DNA of 64,000 nt from Sinonovacula constricta (GCA_007844125.1 CM017558.1:45585460-45649459), one strand, 5' to 3'; shown: positions 11,625 to 23,608, numbered from the stretch's first letter. Translations and numbers: made by a program. The notes: generated from the sequence alone by a model not told the origin.

Positions 11625-12843
11625 ATAAAATACACATTTATGTAAAATATGTCAGTATACTTTATTCTTTTACGGTTTAATATCTTTTAGCATGTGATTC
11701 ATGTGTGTATTTTCTCATTATTTATTCAAGACAATCGCCATGGAAATACTAAAATACTTGAAGAATTAGTACATCAACATATTTTTTGTTGCTATTTTCA
11801 GTTTTAACATGTGTGAAAATGATAAATTTCTATCAAAGAAATAACTGTAGTAAATGTTCTTAAAAGGGACTTTTTTACACTTGTTTAAAGATAAAAAAAA
11901 AAAATGGGGGAAAATATTCATTTAAAACTAGTTGATGTAGAACATAAATCTGTGGCTTTATCAAGAATCAAGAAAATATTTTAATTACCATACTTTGGAT
12001 CTGTCTTCATTGAAAACAATTAGTCCATCCTCAGACAATTAGCTCATTGGTATTATAACTTACTATATTGGGTGGAATGATTGGGAATTTTTATTTGGCA
12101 TTTTGTATGAACTGAGCATCATTTGTATGGATGAAACAAGAGTTCAAAACTAAAAAATGTGTATCACATTTGTAGTAAATCGATGTTGTTATTGTTTTGG
12201 CTTAGTTACAGATGTATTATTTATGATAAAAAGACAAACAAACCTCAGAGCATGTTTTTGAATGGCAACAATTTTGTAACTACAGCTGCTTTTTTTGACA
12301 AACACGTTTTTATACATGTTTTTTTTTATCAAATATAAATATATGTTTGGGGATTTGTGTTTATTGGATTTAATGCCACAACAATTATAAGATAAGTTAT
12401 CATAAATCATTGTCTTGTTTTATCAGATATAGTGTTTCCCTTACATAGATACACGCTGTTAACATATTGAAAAAAAACTGAACAAATCCCCGTGACTACC
12501 ATTTTTCCATTTAGACTTTAAGGATTTTACAATCCTATTGTTGTGTTAAAGGTGGTATCCAACAGTTTGGACCAGTTTGTTTTCATACAAATAAGCAATT
12601 AAGTCATTGTTACATAAAAAGTCCCGCAAAATGCTGTTTGTTGATGCTCTAGATCTGTGTGAACAATCAAATATTAATTCCAACTCGATATTGCATACAG
12701 GTATTTCCAATCTGAACCATGCTGCAGAGATAAACTGAACAAACCATGTGACAACTTGTTTGAGATCACATTGGATTGTTATCCATGTAATCCACTCTGA
12801 CCTCTATATCTACTTTTAGCAGAGTCATCTTTCTTTTAATAGA
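11625..12843. other. Intergenic AT-rich DNA, nothing recognised
   Basis: Between FBXO8 and the transposon at 12846. Homopolymer runs and short AT-driven frames only. Confidence 0.5.
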
Positions 12844-12845
12844 TA

Positions 12846-14294
12846 CAGGGTATTTCATAATATGTGTCCTTATTTTATCAATTGTTATTTTTATAAAATA
12901 AAAGATACATTTGTGTAAAAACAAAAACCTTTATCTATCTATAGCTGGTTTATTTAAGGGTCAGCACATACATTCGTATTTTATCGTGACCCCGAACAAA
13001 AACCTTGTAGCAGTCATAATAACATTTATTTTGGTACATAGAACATACATAAGTTATGGCAATTATGTATCAGCCAACTTACAAATGTACCATATTTACA
13101 GAATGAGCTTGATATGACATACATTTTGAGCAATCAAGACATCAAATCTGCATTTGAAATTGTCAGTCACATTCCGGCGTGTCTCTGGTGTAATTCTGTT
13201 GAGTTCTCTTCTAATCGCATGTTTGAGGTCGTCAGTAGACTCAGGAGAAGGTGTGTATACACGCTCTTTTAAGTATCCCTACAGATAGCAGTCTAAAAGA
13301 AAGATAGGGGAGTGTGGTGGCCACTCATTTGCAGTGTGAAATGAAATGAATCTTTCTTTGAATGTCAAAGTTAGCCACTGAACAACATTCCCTGCTGTGT
13401 GTTAAAACCACACACTGTCCATGCCAAACCCTCTCCTCTTCAATGTTGGCCCAAATTTCTTTTTCAGTAAAGTTAGGTAGCAATCCTTGTTGATTGTTGT
13501 TATATGGCCATCATCATCCTTAAAGAAGAATGGACCAATAACTCAGTGCACGCTAAGTGCAGACCAATGGTCACCTTTTCCCCGTGCAGAGTTTTTTCGA
13601 TGTAAAATTTAGGTCTCTCAGTGCCCCAATATCTGCAGTTCTACTTCAGCATTTAAATAAAAGTGTGCTTCATCAGAAAACCATAGCTGATCAATGATGC
13701 CAGTGTAGGTATGCATCCAATGAGCGAATGTTAGCCTGCTTGAAATGTCACTTTCTTTTGGATGTTGCATGATCGATATTTTGTATGGATTTTGGTTCAA
13801 GTCATACTTCAACATCCTGTAGACACTTGAAACACTTGACTTGTTATTTATCTTACCCAGAACGACCTCACTTCCTCAAAGGCTTTAACTGTTCTGGCTG
13901 ATCCTGGTTGACCAGAGTTGGTCTGTGCCGCCTGTCTTTAAATGTTCCAGATTTTTCAAAATGTCTAACTGTTCTTTGTACTGATTTTGTATTTAGTTTT
14001 CCTAGATCTGGATAATTTCTTTTCATTGTGTTTACTATCGTTTTCTCTGATTTCGTTTGATAATACAATATTACAGTTTCACAGTTATGTTCTTTTGTTG
14101 GTGCCATACCTAAACAGTGCGGCAAGAAATGACGTCATTTATAACGTCGCAAAGTCAAAGTTTTTCCCGTACTTTATGTTTGTGTAAAAAGTATGTCTTT
14201 TGCCTCTACAAGGATATATAATTTGCTATTATAGATAAACAAATATACCAAATATGTAATTTTGTTACAAGGACAGGTATTATGAAGCACCCTG
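12846..14294 (-). mobile_element. Tc1/IS630-type DNA transposon, decayed, 1.45 kb
   Basis: The left end (CAGGGTATTTCATAATATG from 12846) matches the reverse complement of the right end (GTATTATGAAGCACCCTG to 14294) over nearly 30 bp with a few mismatches. TA flanks both ends (12844-12845 and 14295-14296), the target duplication of Tc1/mariner/IS630 elements. It encloses a transposase relic on the minus strand. Confidence 0.8.
13096..14107 (-). pseudogene. Tc1/IS630-type transposase, broken
   Basis: Read on the minus strand from MAPTKEHNCET (14107) to a stop at 13096-13098, about 337 codons, close to a full transposase of this group. The N-terminal part has helix-turn-helix character (TKSVQRTVRHFEKSGTFKDR). 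The middle has WFSDEAHFYLN, the DDE-type second-aspartate region. Further on, WPPHSPIF and GYLKERVYTPSPESTDDLKHAIRREL are typical C-terminal motifs of the family. Frame changes and stops break it (for example after residue about 80 and after the DEAHF block), so it is not expected to be active. It is one of several dead DNA transposons in this window. Confidence 0.8.
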
Positions 14295-14296
14295 TA

Positions 14297-15958
14297 TTTA
14301 GAAGGATTTTTTCACAATTATTTCTGTCTAACTATTAATTTAGTGCTAAAAAATGTCTTTACTTAGACTTAAGTGTGAGTTTTTTGTAGAAATTATACTT
14401 AATTCCCAAAAGCTGTGGTAAGCTACTGATACATGTTTCTGACGTAGGCAAACTGTCGGATACCATCTTGAGTCGATGTTTTGTTATTATACCCCTCCTA
14501 CAGGTAGAGGGGGCTATTGAGGTCTATCTTTCTGCCCCAAAACGTGTTTAATCACGGTAATAGCAGGGACTTATATTAATCACTATTTGTGATTTTGCTA
14601 CTTTGTATATAAACTGTTGTGATACATATACATATATTTTGAATTAAGCTTTGCTGTGTCTATGTTTAGCCTGTAAAAGTCATACATTGATTTTCAGCTG
14701 TTAATTAGTTTTTAAAGTTGCCCCTAGATGTATTTTGCCAGTGTCACCTAGGCTTTGTTGGTTGGTTGATTGGATCATTGTTTTTGTAAAGTTAATTTGC
14801 TTAGGTATTTTATAGTTTTATATTTTTGTACCAATATGTTTACACAAATTATTTACAAAAATAAACCTACCATATTTTACATGTAGCTATTGTAAGAGAA
14901 TGACTTTTCAGATGACAGCTAAGAAATATTTGTAATGTTGCATAGAATGTGAATGTGAGTAGAATACAGAATATTTACATGTTTATGATGAGGCTATAGG
15001 TAAGTTAAGGATTCACTTTTAACCTCTGGCTGACTTATTCAGTCATAAAAGATTTCTTTTGCTAGTATTAAGTGATTATAAAAAACTGAGCTTGTAAAAA
15101 TTCATTGAGCATTTTAATAAAGCCAATGTTGTTGTTTTTTTTATAACCAATGTCATATCAATTTAAGCCATACATATAACCAACTGTGTTGATAGAAGTA
15201 TGTCTGTCCACTTAACATTTTACAGATATAGTTTATTAATATTCGCAGTGAGGACACAAAACCTAAATAATGACATTTCATTTCATAATGTCTTAATCTT
15301 GTTTCAGTAATTTTTTTTTGATAACATGGTACATTCCTTGCTGAAAAAGTAACATTTTAAATTGTAAAATAAGTCAAGGTCATATTTTCAGCTATATTGT
15401 TTAATTTAAAATAACACCTTTTATATGTATATGACTATCATTGTTGTTTGGTTGACAAACTAGGCCATTTGATCTAGTGCTTACATAGATTGTGAATCCA
15501 CATCTTTCTATGTATCTATATTCACATACTCAGAAAAATTTAATCAAACTGTAGAACAGATTTGTTCTTCTTAACCACTTTTTATTCATTTCCACTAATA
15601 CCTCACATTGTAATTATACTACCATTATTGTGTGCTTGATTTAAATCATTTGTGTGTGCATGTAAGAAACCAATTATTTCATTTAATACATTTTATTGAC
15701 AACAAAAGTAAAATAACCCACTGTTAAATGTACATGTTTATAAACACTTGTTCAATTCAACATATGTGTACATAATATCTGTCATTATTGAAGAAACATT
15801 TTTAAAACTGTTGGGTATCTTGTTAATTGTTTAAAATACATTTACTAATAACAAGGTAAAACTGCTGAAAATCACAGTGGGAAGGGACATAAACAAGTAA
15901 GCGTGTGTATTGGATACTGGGGTGTCATGGTGGAGAAGGCTGTAAATTAAGAAGGGAC
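14297..15958. other. Non-coding AT-rich DNA, no gene seen
   Basis: Between the transposon and the 49-bp satellite. The longest frames are short and composition-driven. Confidence 0.5.
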
Positions 15959-18768
15959 TGTATGCACTGTATCACACTTGATCCACATGGGCTAACTGAA
16001 CTGCCAATGTGTGCACTGTATCACACTTGATCCACATTGGTTAACTGAACTGCCAATGTGTGCACTGTATCACACTTGATCCACATTGGTTAACTGAACT
16101 GCCAATGTATGCACTGTATCACACTTGATCCACACGGGCTAACTGAACTGCCAATGTGTGCACTGTATCACACTTGATCCACACGGGCTAACTGAACTGC
16201 CAATGTGTGCACTGTATCACACTTGATCCACATTGGTTAACTGAACTGCCAATGTGTGCACTGTATCACACTTGACCCACTTTGGTTAACTGAACTGCCA
16301 ATGTGTGCACTGTATCACACTTGATCCACATGGGCTTACTGAACTGCCAATGTGTGCACTGTATCACACTTGATCCACATGGCTAACTGAACTGCCAATG
16401 TGTGCACTGTATCACACTTGATCCACACGGGCTAACTGAACTGCCAATGTGTGCACTGTATCACACTTGATCCACATGGGCTAACTGAATTGCCAATGTG
16501 TGCACTGTATCACACTTGATCCACACGGGCTTACTGAACTGCCAATGTATGCACTGTATCACACTTGATCCACACGGGCTAACTGAACTGCCAATTTGTG
16601 CACTGTATCACACTTGATCCACACGGGCTAACTGAACTGCCAATGAGTGCACTGTATCACACTTGATCCACACGGGCTTACTGAACTGCCAATGTGTGCA
16701 CTGTATCACACTTGATCCACACGGGCTTACTGAACTGCCAATGTGTGCACTGTATCACACTTGATCCACACGGGCTAACTGAACTGCCAATGTGTGCACT
16801 GTATCACACTTGATCCACACGGGCTTACTGAACTGCCAATGTGTGCACTGTATCACACTTGATCCACACGGGCTTACTGAACTGCCAATGTGTGCACTGT
16901 ATCACACTTGATTAACATGGGCTAACTGAACTGCCAATGTGTGCACTGTATCACACTTGATCCACACGGGCTAACTGAACTGCCAATGTGTGCACTGTAT
17001 CACACTTGATCCACACGGGCTTACTGAACTGCCAATGTGTGCACTGTATCACACTTGATCCACACGGGCTAACTGAACTGCCAATGTGTGCACTGTATCA
17101 CACTTGATCCACATGGGCTAACTGAACTGCCAATGTGTGCACTGTATCACACTTGATCCACATTGGTTAACTGAACTGCCAATGTATGCACTGTATCACA
17201 CTTGATCCACACGGGCTAACTGAACTGCCAATGTGTGCACTGTATCACACTTGATCCACATTGGTTAACTGAACTGCCAATGTGTGCACTGTATCACACT
17301 TGATCCACATGGGCTTACTTAACTGCAAGGGTGTGCACTGTATCACACTTGATCTACATGGGCTAACTGAACTGCCAATGTGTGCACTGTATCACACTTG
17401 ATCCACACGGGCTAACTGAACTGCCAATGTGTGCACTGTATCACACTTGATCCACATGGGCTAACTGAGCTGCCAATGTGTGCACTGTATCACACTTGAT
17501 CCACATCGGCTAACTGAACTGCCAATGTGTGCACTGTATCACACTTGATCCACATTGGTTAACTGAATTGCCAATGTGTGCACTGTATCACACTTGATCC
17601 ACACGGGCTAACTGAATTGCCAATGTGTGCAATGTATCACACTTGATCCACATGGGCTAACTGAACTGCCAATGTGTGCACTGTATCACACTTGTTCCAC
17701 ACGGGCTAACTGAACTGCCAATGTGTGCACTGTATCACACTTGATCCACACGGGCTAACTGAACTGCCAATGTGTGCACTGTATCACACTTGATCCACAT
17801 GGGCTAACTGAACTGCCAATGTGTGCACTGTATCACACTTGATCCACACATGCTAACTGAACTGCCAATGTGTGCAATGTATCACACTTGATCCACATGG
17901 GCTAACTGAATTGCCAATGTGTGCACTGTATCACACTTGATCCACACGGGCTAACTGAACTGCCAATGTGTGCACTGAATCACATTTGATCCACATGGGC
18001 TAACTGAACTGCCAATTTGTGCACTGTATCACACTTGATCCACATGGGCTAACTGAACTGCCAATGTGTGCACTGTATCACACTTGATCCACATGGGCTA
18101 ACTGAACTGCCAATGTGTGCACTGTATCACACTTGATCCAAACGGGCTAACTGAACTGCCAATGTGTGCACTGTATCACACTTGATCCACATGGGCTAAC
18201 TGAACTGCCAATGTGTGCACTGTATCACACTTGATCCACACATGCTAACTGAACTGCCAATGTGTGCAATGTATCACACTTGATCCACATGGGCTAACTG
18301 AATTGCCAATGTGTGCACTGTATCACACTTGATCCACACGGGCTAACTGAACTGCCAATGTGTGCACTGAATCACATTTGATCCACATGGGCTAACTGAA
18401 CTGCCAATTTGTGCACTGTATCACACTTGATCCACATGGGCTAACTGAACTGCCAATGTGTGCACTGTATCACACTTGATCCACATGGGCTAACTGAACT
18501 GCCAATGTGTGCACTGTATCACACTTGATCCACACGGGCTAACTGAACTGCCAATTTGTGCACTGTATCACACTTGATCCACACGGGCTAACTGAACTGC
18601 CAATTTGTGCACTGTATCACACTTGATCCACATGGGCTAACTGAACTGCCAATGTGTGCACTGTATCACACTTGATCCACACGGGCTTACTGAACTGCCA
18701 ATGTGTGCACTGTATCACACTTGATCCACATGGGCTAACTGAACTGCAAGGGTGTGCACTTTATCACC
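15959..18768 (+). repeat. 49-bp satellite array, about 57 units
   Basis: The unit begins TGTGCACTGTATCACACTTG and continues ATCCACAYGGGCTAACTGAA. Period 49 bp is measured directly (for example CACTGTATC at 16161 and 16210). Variants CACGGG, CATGGG and CATTGG at the middle position are intermixed. The unit is not a multiple of three and has no long ORF. The last unit decays at GCAAGGGTGTGCACTTTATC. Confidence 0.95.
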
Positions 18769-19274
18769 CCAAAATGGCAACTGGTAGGCCTATTTGATTA
18801 TCAGCAGGGAAGACAGGTGTCTTGCATGACAATTGTCAATGCCTTTAAGTTATGTCACTTTTATACTGTTATTTCAGTGGTTTTCTTTTTGTAGGTGTTT
18901 TTTCAATTGTATTAATAATTACAATATTATTTATATGTTGAAAGTGGAATTAGTTTGATGCTGATTTTTCTTGTTTTTGTTTCTGTAGGCTGGCAGATAA
19001 CAACAGTACATTTCTTGGCATTCTATATACTAGCATCAACATGCTATGAAAGCTGTTTTGGGCACAGCTGTTTAATCTCACTTGTGACCTACCTACAAAT
19101 GCTCACACAAGATCAGCTGATAGATATACAACAGGGGAACTCTTGGTAGCATTCAATAACCTGTCTTAAGGTAGTTGTTTAAACAGACTTTAATAGCTGA
19201 CATGAAGTTTAATTTTGCAAGTGCTTAATTAAAAGCTTACCTTATTTCAAAATTGTGTATTGAGGTCATATATG
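18769..19274. other. Unique non-coding spacer
   Basis: Separates the 49-bp satellite from the miniature LTR element. A 64-codon frame at 18955-19149 has no recognisable homology and is not called. Confidence 0.5.
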
Positions 19275-19308
19275 TGTAGCCGAGCGATAGGGAGAGAATG
19301 TGTAAGCG

Positions 19309-19381
19309 GTCCGTTAAGCTCAGTCGAAGGAGCATTCGCCCTGTTAGCGAAGGGTCCCGGGTTCGAGTCCCGGACTGGCTG
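19309..19381 (+). other. tRNA-like sequence in left LTR (degenerate)
   Basis: The left-LTR counterpart of the cloverleaf at 19563-19635. The T-arm CCGGGTTCGAGTCCCGG and the anticodon stem TTCGC/GCGAA are intact, but the D-arm and acceptor have decayed (CCGTTAAGCTC). Confidence 0.6.
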
Positions 19382-19562
19382 CACATTTTTCTCCCTATGT
19401 TACATTGGCGCCCAACGTAAATGACCCGCGGTCCTTACGTACAAGTGCTGGAGAAGTGCTTGTGAGTTCTATGTAGAGTATTTAGTCTGTGGAAATTCGA
19501 GGACGAATTTCAAGTTGCCCGGGGTGTATGTAGCCGGGTGATAGGAAGAGAGTGTGTAAGCG

Positions 19563-19635
19563 GTCCGGTTAGCTCAGTCGGTAGAGCATTCGCCCTGTAA
19601 GCGAAGTGTCCCGGGTTCGAGTCCCGGACTGGCTG
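19563..19635 (+). other. tRNA-like cloverleaf in right LTR, TGT in anticodon position
   Basis: Folds by eye as acceptor GTCCGGT/ACTGGCT (one mismatch, two wobbles), D-stem GCTC/GAGC, anticodon stem TTCGC/GCGAA with loop CCTGTAA (TGT, Thr-like, but C at position 33 instead of T), 5-nt variable loop, T-stem CCGGG/CCCGG with TTCGAGT loop, discriminator G then CA. Both internal pol III boxes are present (TTAGCTCAGTCGG and GGTTCGAGTCC). It is part of an LTR, so I do not call it a tRNA gene. Confidence 0.7.
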
Positions 19636-19929
19636 CACATTTTTCTCCCTATGTTACATATGTAAACATGAATCATAATTATAAGTTTGTCATAAATTGG
19701 AACCATCTTGTCAGACATTATTCATACATTATTATTTTTTGTTATATGTTGCTTATAATCAATTTTATATGTATGTGTTGTTTTTAAGTTAAATTTGTTA
19801 AAAGTATAAGCTTTTTTCTATTTTATAGGTTGTTATTTTTACTGATATTATTAAAATATTTAAAAGGAATGTAGCGTCTGTTTTTGTTTTGGGTAGAAAA
19901 GGAAAATCAAACTATCAAACATTGAACAC

Positions 19930-20530
19930 AAAGTTGTGTAAGCAACCGAGCCTACATGAGCCCAAAGCGGTTGGTTCCAGGCCAGGAGGCTAGAAGTGTG
20001 CTTACCCATGGCCCTAAATGTGAAAGAAACACATTTTGGAACCCCTCCTGGCTGGGACCTAGTGAAAGAAGTACATGAGGGGTGTTGGCAACAACAAAAA
20101 AGGCCGCTTCCTATCAAAGCTCACGACGACCGGAACCTCTCAGGTGCAGAGCCAATTTGTGCCCATAGCGGTCGGTGAGAGCCTGGAAACTGGCAAGTTT
20201 GCTCAACATGGCCCGAAAAGAGAAAAAAATAACATCTGGTACCTATCTTGGCTGGGACTTATTAAAAGCAGCACAGAGGTGGGGTGGGTTTCGCGCCCCC
20301 AAAATGTTGCTTTCCATCGTCGCTCGTGCGCGAAACCTCTCGGAGTCGCCTGATCCTACATGAGCCCAGATCGGTTTAATCTAGGCCTGGAGGCTGGCAA
20401 GTGTGCTTATGCATGCTGCCTTAAAGAAATTAAAAAAGAGAACAACACGTTTGACACCCTTCCTGGTTGAGACGTAATGAAAATAGCGCGACTAGAGGTT
20501 TTCGCGCCCGAACAGTGGATAAATCTCAGT
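19930..20530 (+). repeat. Three diverged tandem copies of a ~202-bp unit, CpG-rich
   Basis: Landmarks repeat at about 201-203 bp: GAGCCCAAAGCGGTTGG (about 19958), GTGCCCATAGCGGTCGG (about 20159), GAGCCCAGATCGGTTT (about 20362). Each is followed by a CTGGAGGCTGGCAAG-type block and a CTGGCTGGGAC-type block. Copies are well diverged. Small ORFs in it are incidental. Confidence 0.7.
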
Positions 20531-20872
20531 TTTGATTGCTGAGGGACTGGGAAAAGTGCTGGAAACTGACCCTTGGTTTCCAATGAAAGTAGAGTCCCTT
20601 TGAAAACTCTTAGTAATATAAGTTGTATTTCATTTAATCCAACTTCCAGTACAGGCTAATTCTTTGCACAGATTGCGCCAAGTCAACACTGTTTTGTTTG
20701 TCACGTTTGGACGCGTGTCATGATTAAAAACCCATATTAGACTGAGCTTTGTCGTCCATTTTTTTTCAGTCATGGCACTTGTTCAAATTTATTTCCGTAT
20801 TGGACACTTCAGTGTAAAATAATCTATAAGTAATATACATAAATTATGCTCTAGCGAACTGGAGTTTGTCAG

Positions 20873-21309
20873 GTGTTCGAAACCTTTCTGCAGAGACTGG
20901 CGCCGGAGGAAGTCCGCTTGGAGCGGTACGTGCTGGACTACGAAGCTTTAAATACTTTTTATGAAACAACATAACATCTGACTACATTGCAACAATGTCG
21001 AAAAGGGATTAAGGCAACACAGTTTCTGTATCATAATTTAAAGTATGCATGTTATATATAACTCCTCTGACTCCATGGCCCCTAATCGCTTGGGTTCAAG
21101 CTGCGGTCGGGGCGAAAACTTTCATGTGCAATAGTACCTGAGCGTCCCTATAATTACCATAATTGTGTCGCTGTATCTCAACAACTTAACAAACAATATA
21201 TATTGTATTACATTGTATGTGGACTCCACCTAGATCCGTGGCAACGTCTGGCGTCCAGATAACTGCTCTGTCTTCCGCGAAACCGCGAGGACTAACGATG
21301 CTGTAGAAG
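20873..21309 (+). pseudogene. Remnant exons of a MULE/FLYWCH-type transposase-derived gene
   Basis: A good exon at 21234-21309 sits between a CACCTAG acceptor and a GTAAAT donor and reads RGNVWRPDNCSVFRETARTN then DAVEG. This matches the 'W...SVF...RTNNDVEGWH' segment near the C-terminus of MULE-type transposases and the many animal genes derived from them. An upstream open segment starting near 20873 (VFETFLQRLAPEEVRLER) may be an adjacent exon; it is followed by GTACGT as possible donor. No exon carrying the expected WH continuation was found downstream: joining to the TTTTAG acceptor at about 21650 gives an immediate stop. The local CpG content is much higher than the flanks. Most likely a fragment or dead copy; it could be the end of a gene whose other exons I missed. 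Confidence 0.4.
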
Positions 21310-22916
21310 GTAAATTCGGTCTTAAAATGTAAATGTTCGGACATAGTTGAAAATTATCTGTTGTACTTCATTATTTCTGATTATTGTTGTATGGTTTATA
21401 TATATGTTTATCAACATGTATCAGTATAAATACAAACATATGTATATCATCGATTGCACCGGTTCTATTTCATATTTATTTCAAATATAAAAGAATGCGT
21501 TATTGCTGTTTACATATATATCTATCGCAAAGGTATTTTTGCATATTAATTCTTGTGGCATGAACAATACATGTGTTTTCATAAGTAATATATTAATATG
21601 TAAATGCTGTTTTTCACAGTTAAATTCAGTGTGGCATTTATATTTTAGGATGACAACGCGGACTCAACTTCCAAGCGAACGGAGCAAAGCAGCCCAACTA
21701 TGTCCTGATGCTACTGCTGCGCGGACTAAGATGGATGATGTTAAAATTACGATGCGTCTGGTCTCTGAGAATTGTGTCACCAGGAATCGTCCCAAGACGT
21801 TGTAAATGGTACAGGGGTGTCTCTTCGAGCTGTGGGACAGATGCGAGGACGAAGACTCCATCAGCACATCCCATCTCCTTAAAATCTAGCCACCTTGGTC
21901 CGAACAAAGCGGCCATGGTGACGCGGATGGGTGAGGATGAGTGATAATGCATGAAAATGAACACACTATTAAAACGGAATACAAACAAACACAAACAAAG
22001 TGAATGTGATTATTTCTGGACAACAATTATCAATAATGTAAAATTTGGCGTACTTCGATGAACATTGAAAACACCAGGTTCGAAATCAGGAGGGTTGTTT
22101 TAAAATAAAGAAATAAAAATATAATATTGCCTCATTTTCCATTTCCTATCAAACCCTGATTACCCTGATTTTAATACAACCCACCCCACAACAGCAGCTG
22201 CAGGTTCGGTGTTCCTCTCACAGCATACCCCTATACGACAAAGTGTATTTTTCATTTTTATTAATAAGAAACATTAGAACATTAGTAAATAACGTATCAA
22301 AAGACAGGCAACGGTCTATATTTTGTAGACACATGTATGTAAAGATTAAAGATACTAGCGATCACACGCACACAGACGCACGCACGCACACGCACAAACT
22401 TTAAACGGCTGTCCTAACCCTTAAAGGGACGAGTCCGATGGCCCTACCAAGTTTATGTTTCGTTTGTATAAGACAGTAACTATTTTTTTATTATCAATCG
22501 GAAGGTAATTATGAAAATTTAAAAATAGCAGTCTTTTAACCTTGGTAAATGAATTTTATTATAGTGTTAATGGCGTCCCTGGCCCGAAAAAGTAATACTT
22601 AGAAAACGAATCTGTCGGTGCTATATAGCATTTTATTGTTTAGTAAAGTAATAACAGACATCAACACACATAAAATCTCCAGTTTATTTACATGCATTGA
22701 AAAGTTATACCATTACATTTCCACGGATATAAAATATGTTGTTTCATTGTTGTCATTTTACTGATGATAAGGGCTAGAACCATCAGGTAAAGTCCATGTT
22801 TACATTGAAAGAAAACAAAAAATAGAAATGTTGATCGCTTATATTTATACATTAACAAATCATACTTTGTATTGATATCTAAATACATGACTTTATTTTA
22901 CCAACAAAAAATGTAT
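21310..22916. other. Non-coding stretch, unresolved overlapping frames at 21503-21994
   Basis: Overlapping frames on both strands at 21503-21994 lie in GC-richer sequence but none has a recognisable motif. A short (AC/CG)n tract is near 22365-22395. Nothing else is supported. Confidence 0.4.
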
Positions 22917-23427
22917 AGATAGTTTCCATGTGATGTCAAAGGCACCTATAAGACAGTTAAAGACAGCCATCTTTGAAGGCAGAAGCTAATGCAGGCCGAA
23001 ATCTGGAAATATGTGTTGTATTAAATTCACCATTGTGTTGTTATTTTTCAGTCTATTTTATATCAAATTTATCAGCTTTTATGAAGAATTTTAAATATCA
23101 AAACTATATTTTGATAGTTAGAAAGGTAAAACAATATAACCAAAAAAGTTACACTGTTCATTATGTTTAAGGATGAGCCAATAATTTTATTTATTTCTGT
23201 GTATTAACTATTTGTGCATTTATCAATTTAAAAAAAATATTGCATTCTAAAAATATGAATTTCAAGAGCTTTCCAATGGTGTTTAGCTTTTAATTTTTGG
23301 ACCACAAATGAAGAAATAACAAGAAAATAAAATTTACGCTTCTATACAATTCATTTGAAAATCACTTGAAGTTGCCATCAAAGATGGCTGACAATATAAG
23401 GGATCTTAACCGATGTGGAAACTATCT
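22917..23427 (-). mobile_element. MITE-like repeat, copy B
   Basis: Inverted relative to copies A and C. Ends AGATAGTTTCCATGTGATG (left) and GATGTGGAAACTATCT (right) form a terminal inverted repeat of at least 11 bp. The internal CTAATGCAGGCCGAAATCTGG is the reverse complement of the right part of copy C. About 511 bp, non-coding. Confidence 0.85.
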
Positions 23428-23608
23428 ATTGATAGGACCATCACATAAGTCACCTTACTATATTAGGGATTATAATTATACTTTAATCCATGTATACACT
23501 AAAAAAGATCGCTAAGTCGCTCATAGTGTTTAAATATTGATAAAGGATATGTCATAACCTACTCGATTATATATAAATACATTACTTTATTTAGCGAAAA
23601 TTAATAGG

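Larger units (their letters stand above)
19275..19658 (+). mobile_element. TRIM: miniature LTR retrotransposon with tRNA-like LTRs
   Basis: Two 130-bp direct repeats (19275-19404 and 19529-19658), each starting TGTAGCC and ending GTTACA, enclose only 124 bp. One base inside the left LTR junction is TGGCGCCCAACGT (19406-19418), complementary to the 3' end of tRNA-Lys, a standard LTR-element primer binding site. Before the right LTR lies GAGGACGAATTTCAAG followed by CCCGGGGTGTA, resembling the Ty3/gypsy polypurine-tract region. TATG occurs on both outer sides (19271-19274 and 19659-19662), fitting a 4-bp (or 5-bp ATATG) target duplication. No coding capacity, so it must depend on an autonomous partner. 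The LTRs differ at roughly a dozen positions, so it is not recent. Confidence 0.85.

Noticed and set aside
15959..18768. CRISPR-like appearance of the 49-bp array
   Set aside because: Units are contiguous with no unique spacers, and the context is clearly eukaryotic.
18955..19149. 64-codon hydrophobic ORF between satellite and TRIM
   Set aside because: AT-driven frame without family or splice support.
19563..19635. Genuine nuclear tRNA-Thr gene
   Set aside because: Present in both LTRs of one element, C instead of T at position 33, imperfect acceptor stem; better explained as part of the LTR.
21503..21994. Overlapping ORFs of 78-100 codons on both strands
   Set aside because: No recognisable motif and no consistent splice partner. 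The ACCEPTOR at about 21650 gives an immediate stop when joined to the MULE-type exon.
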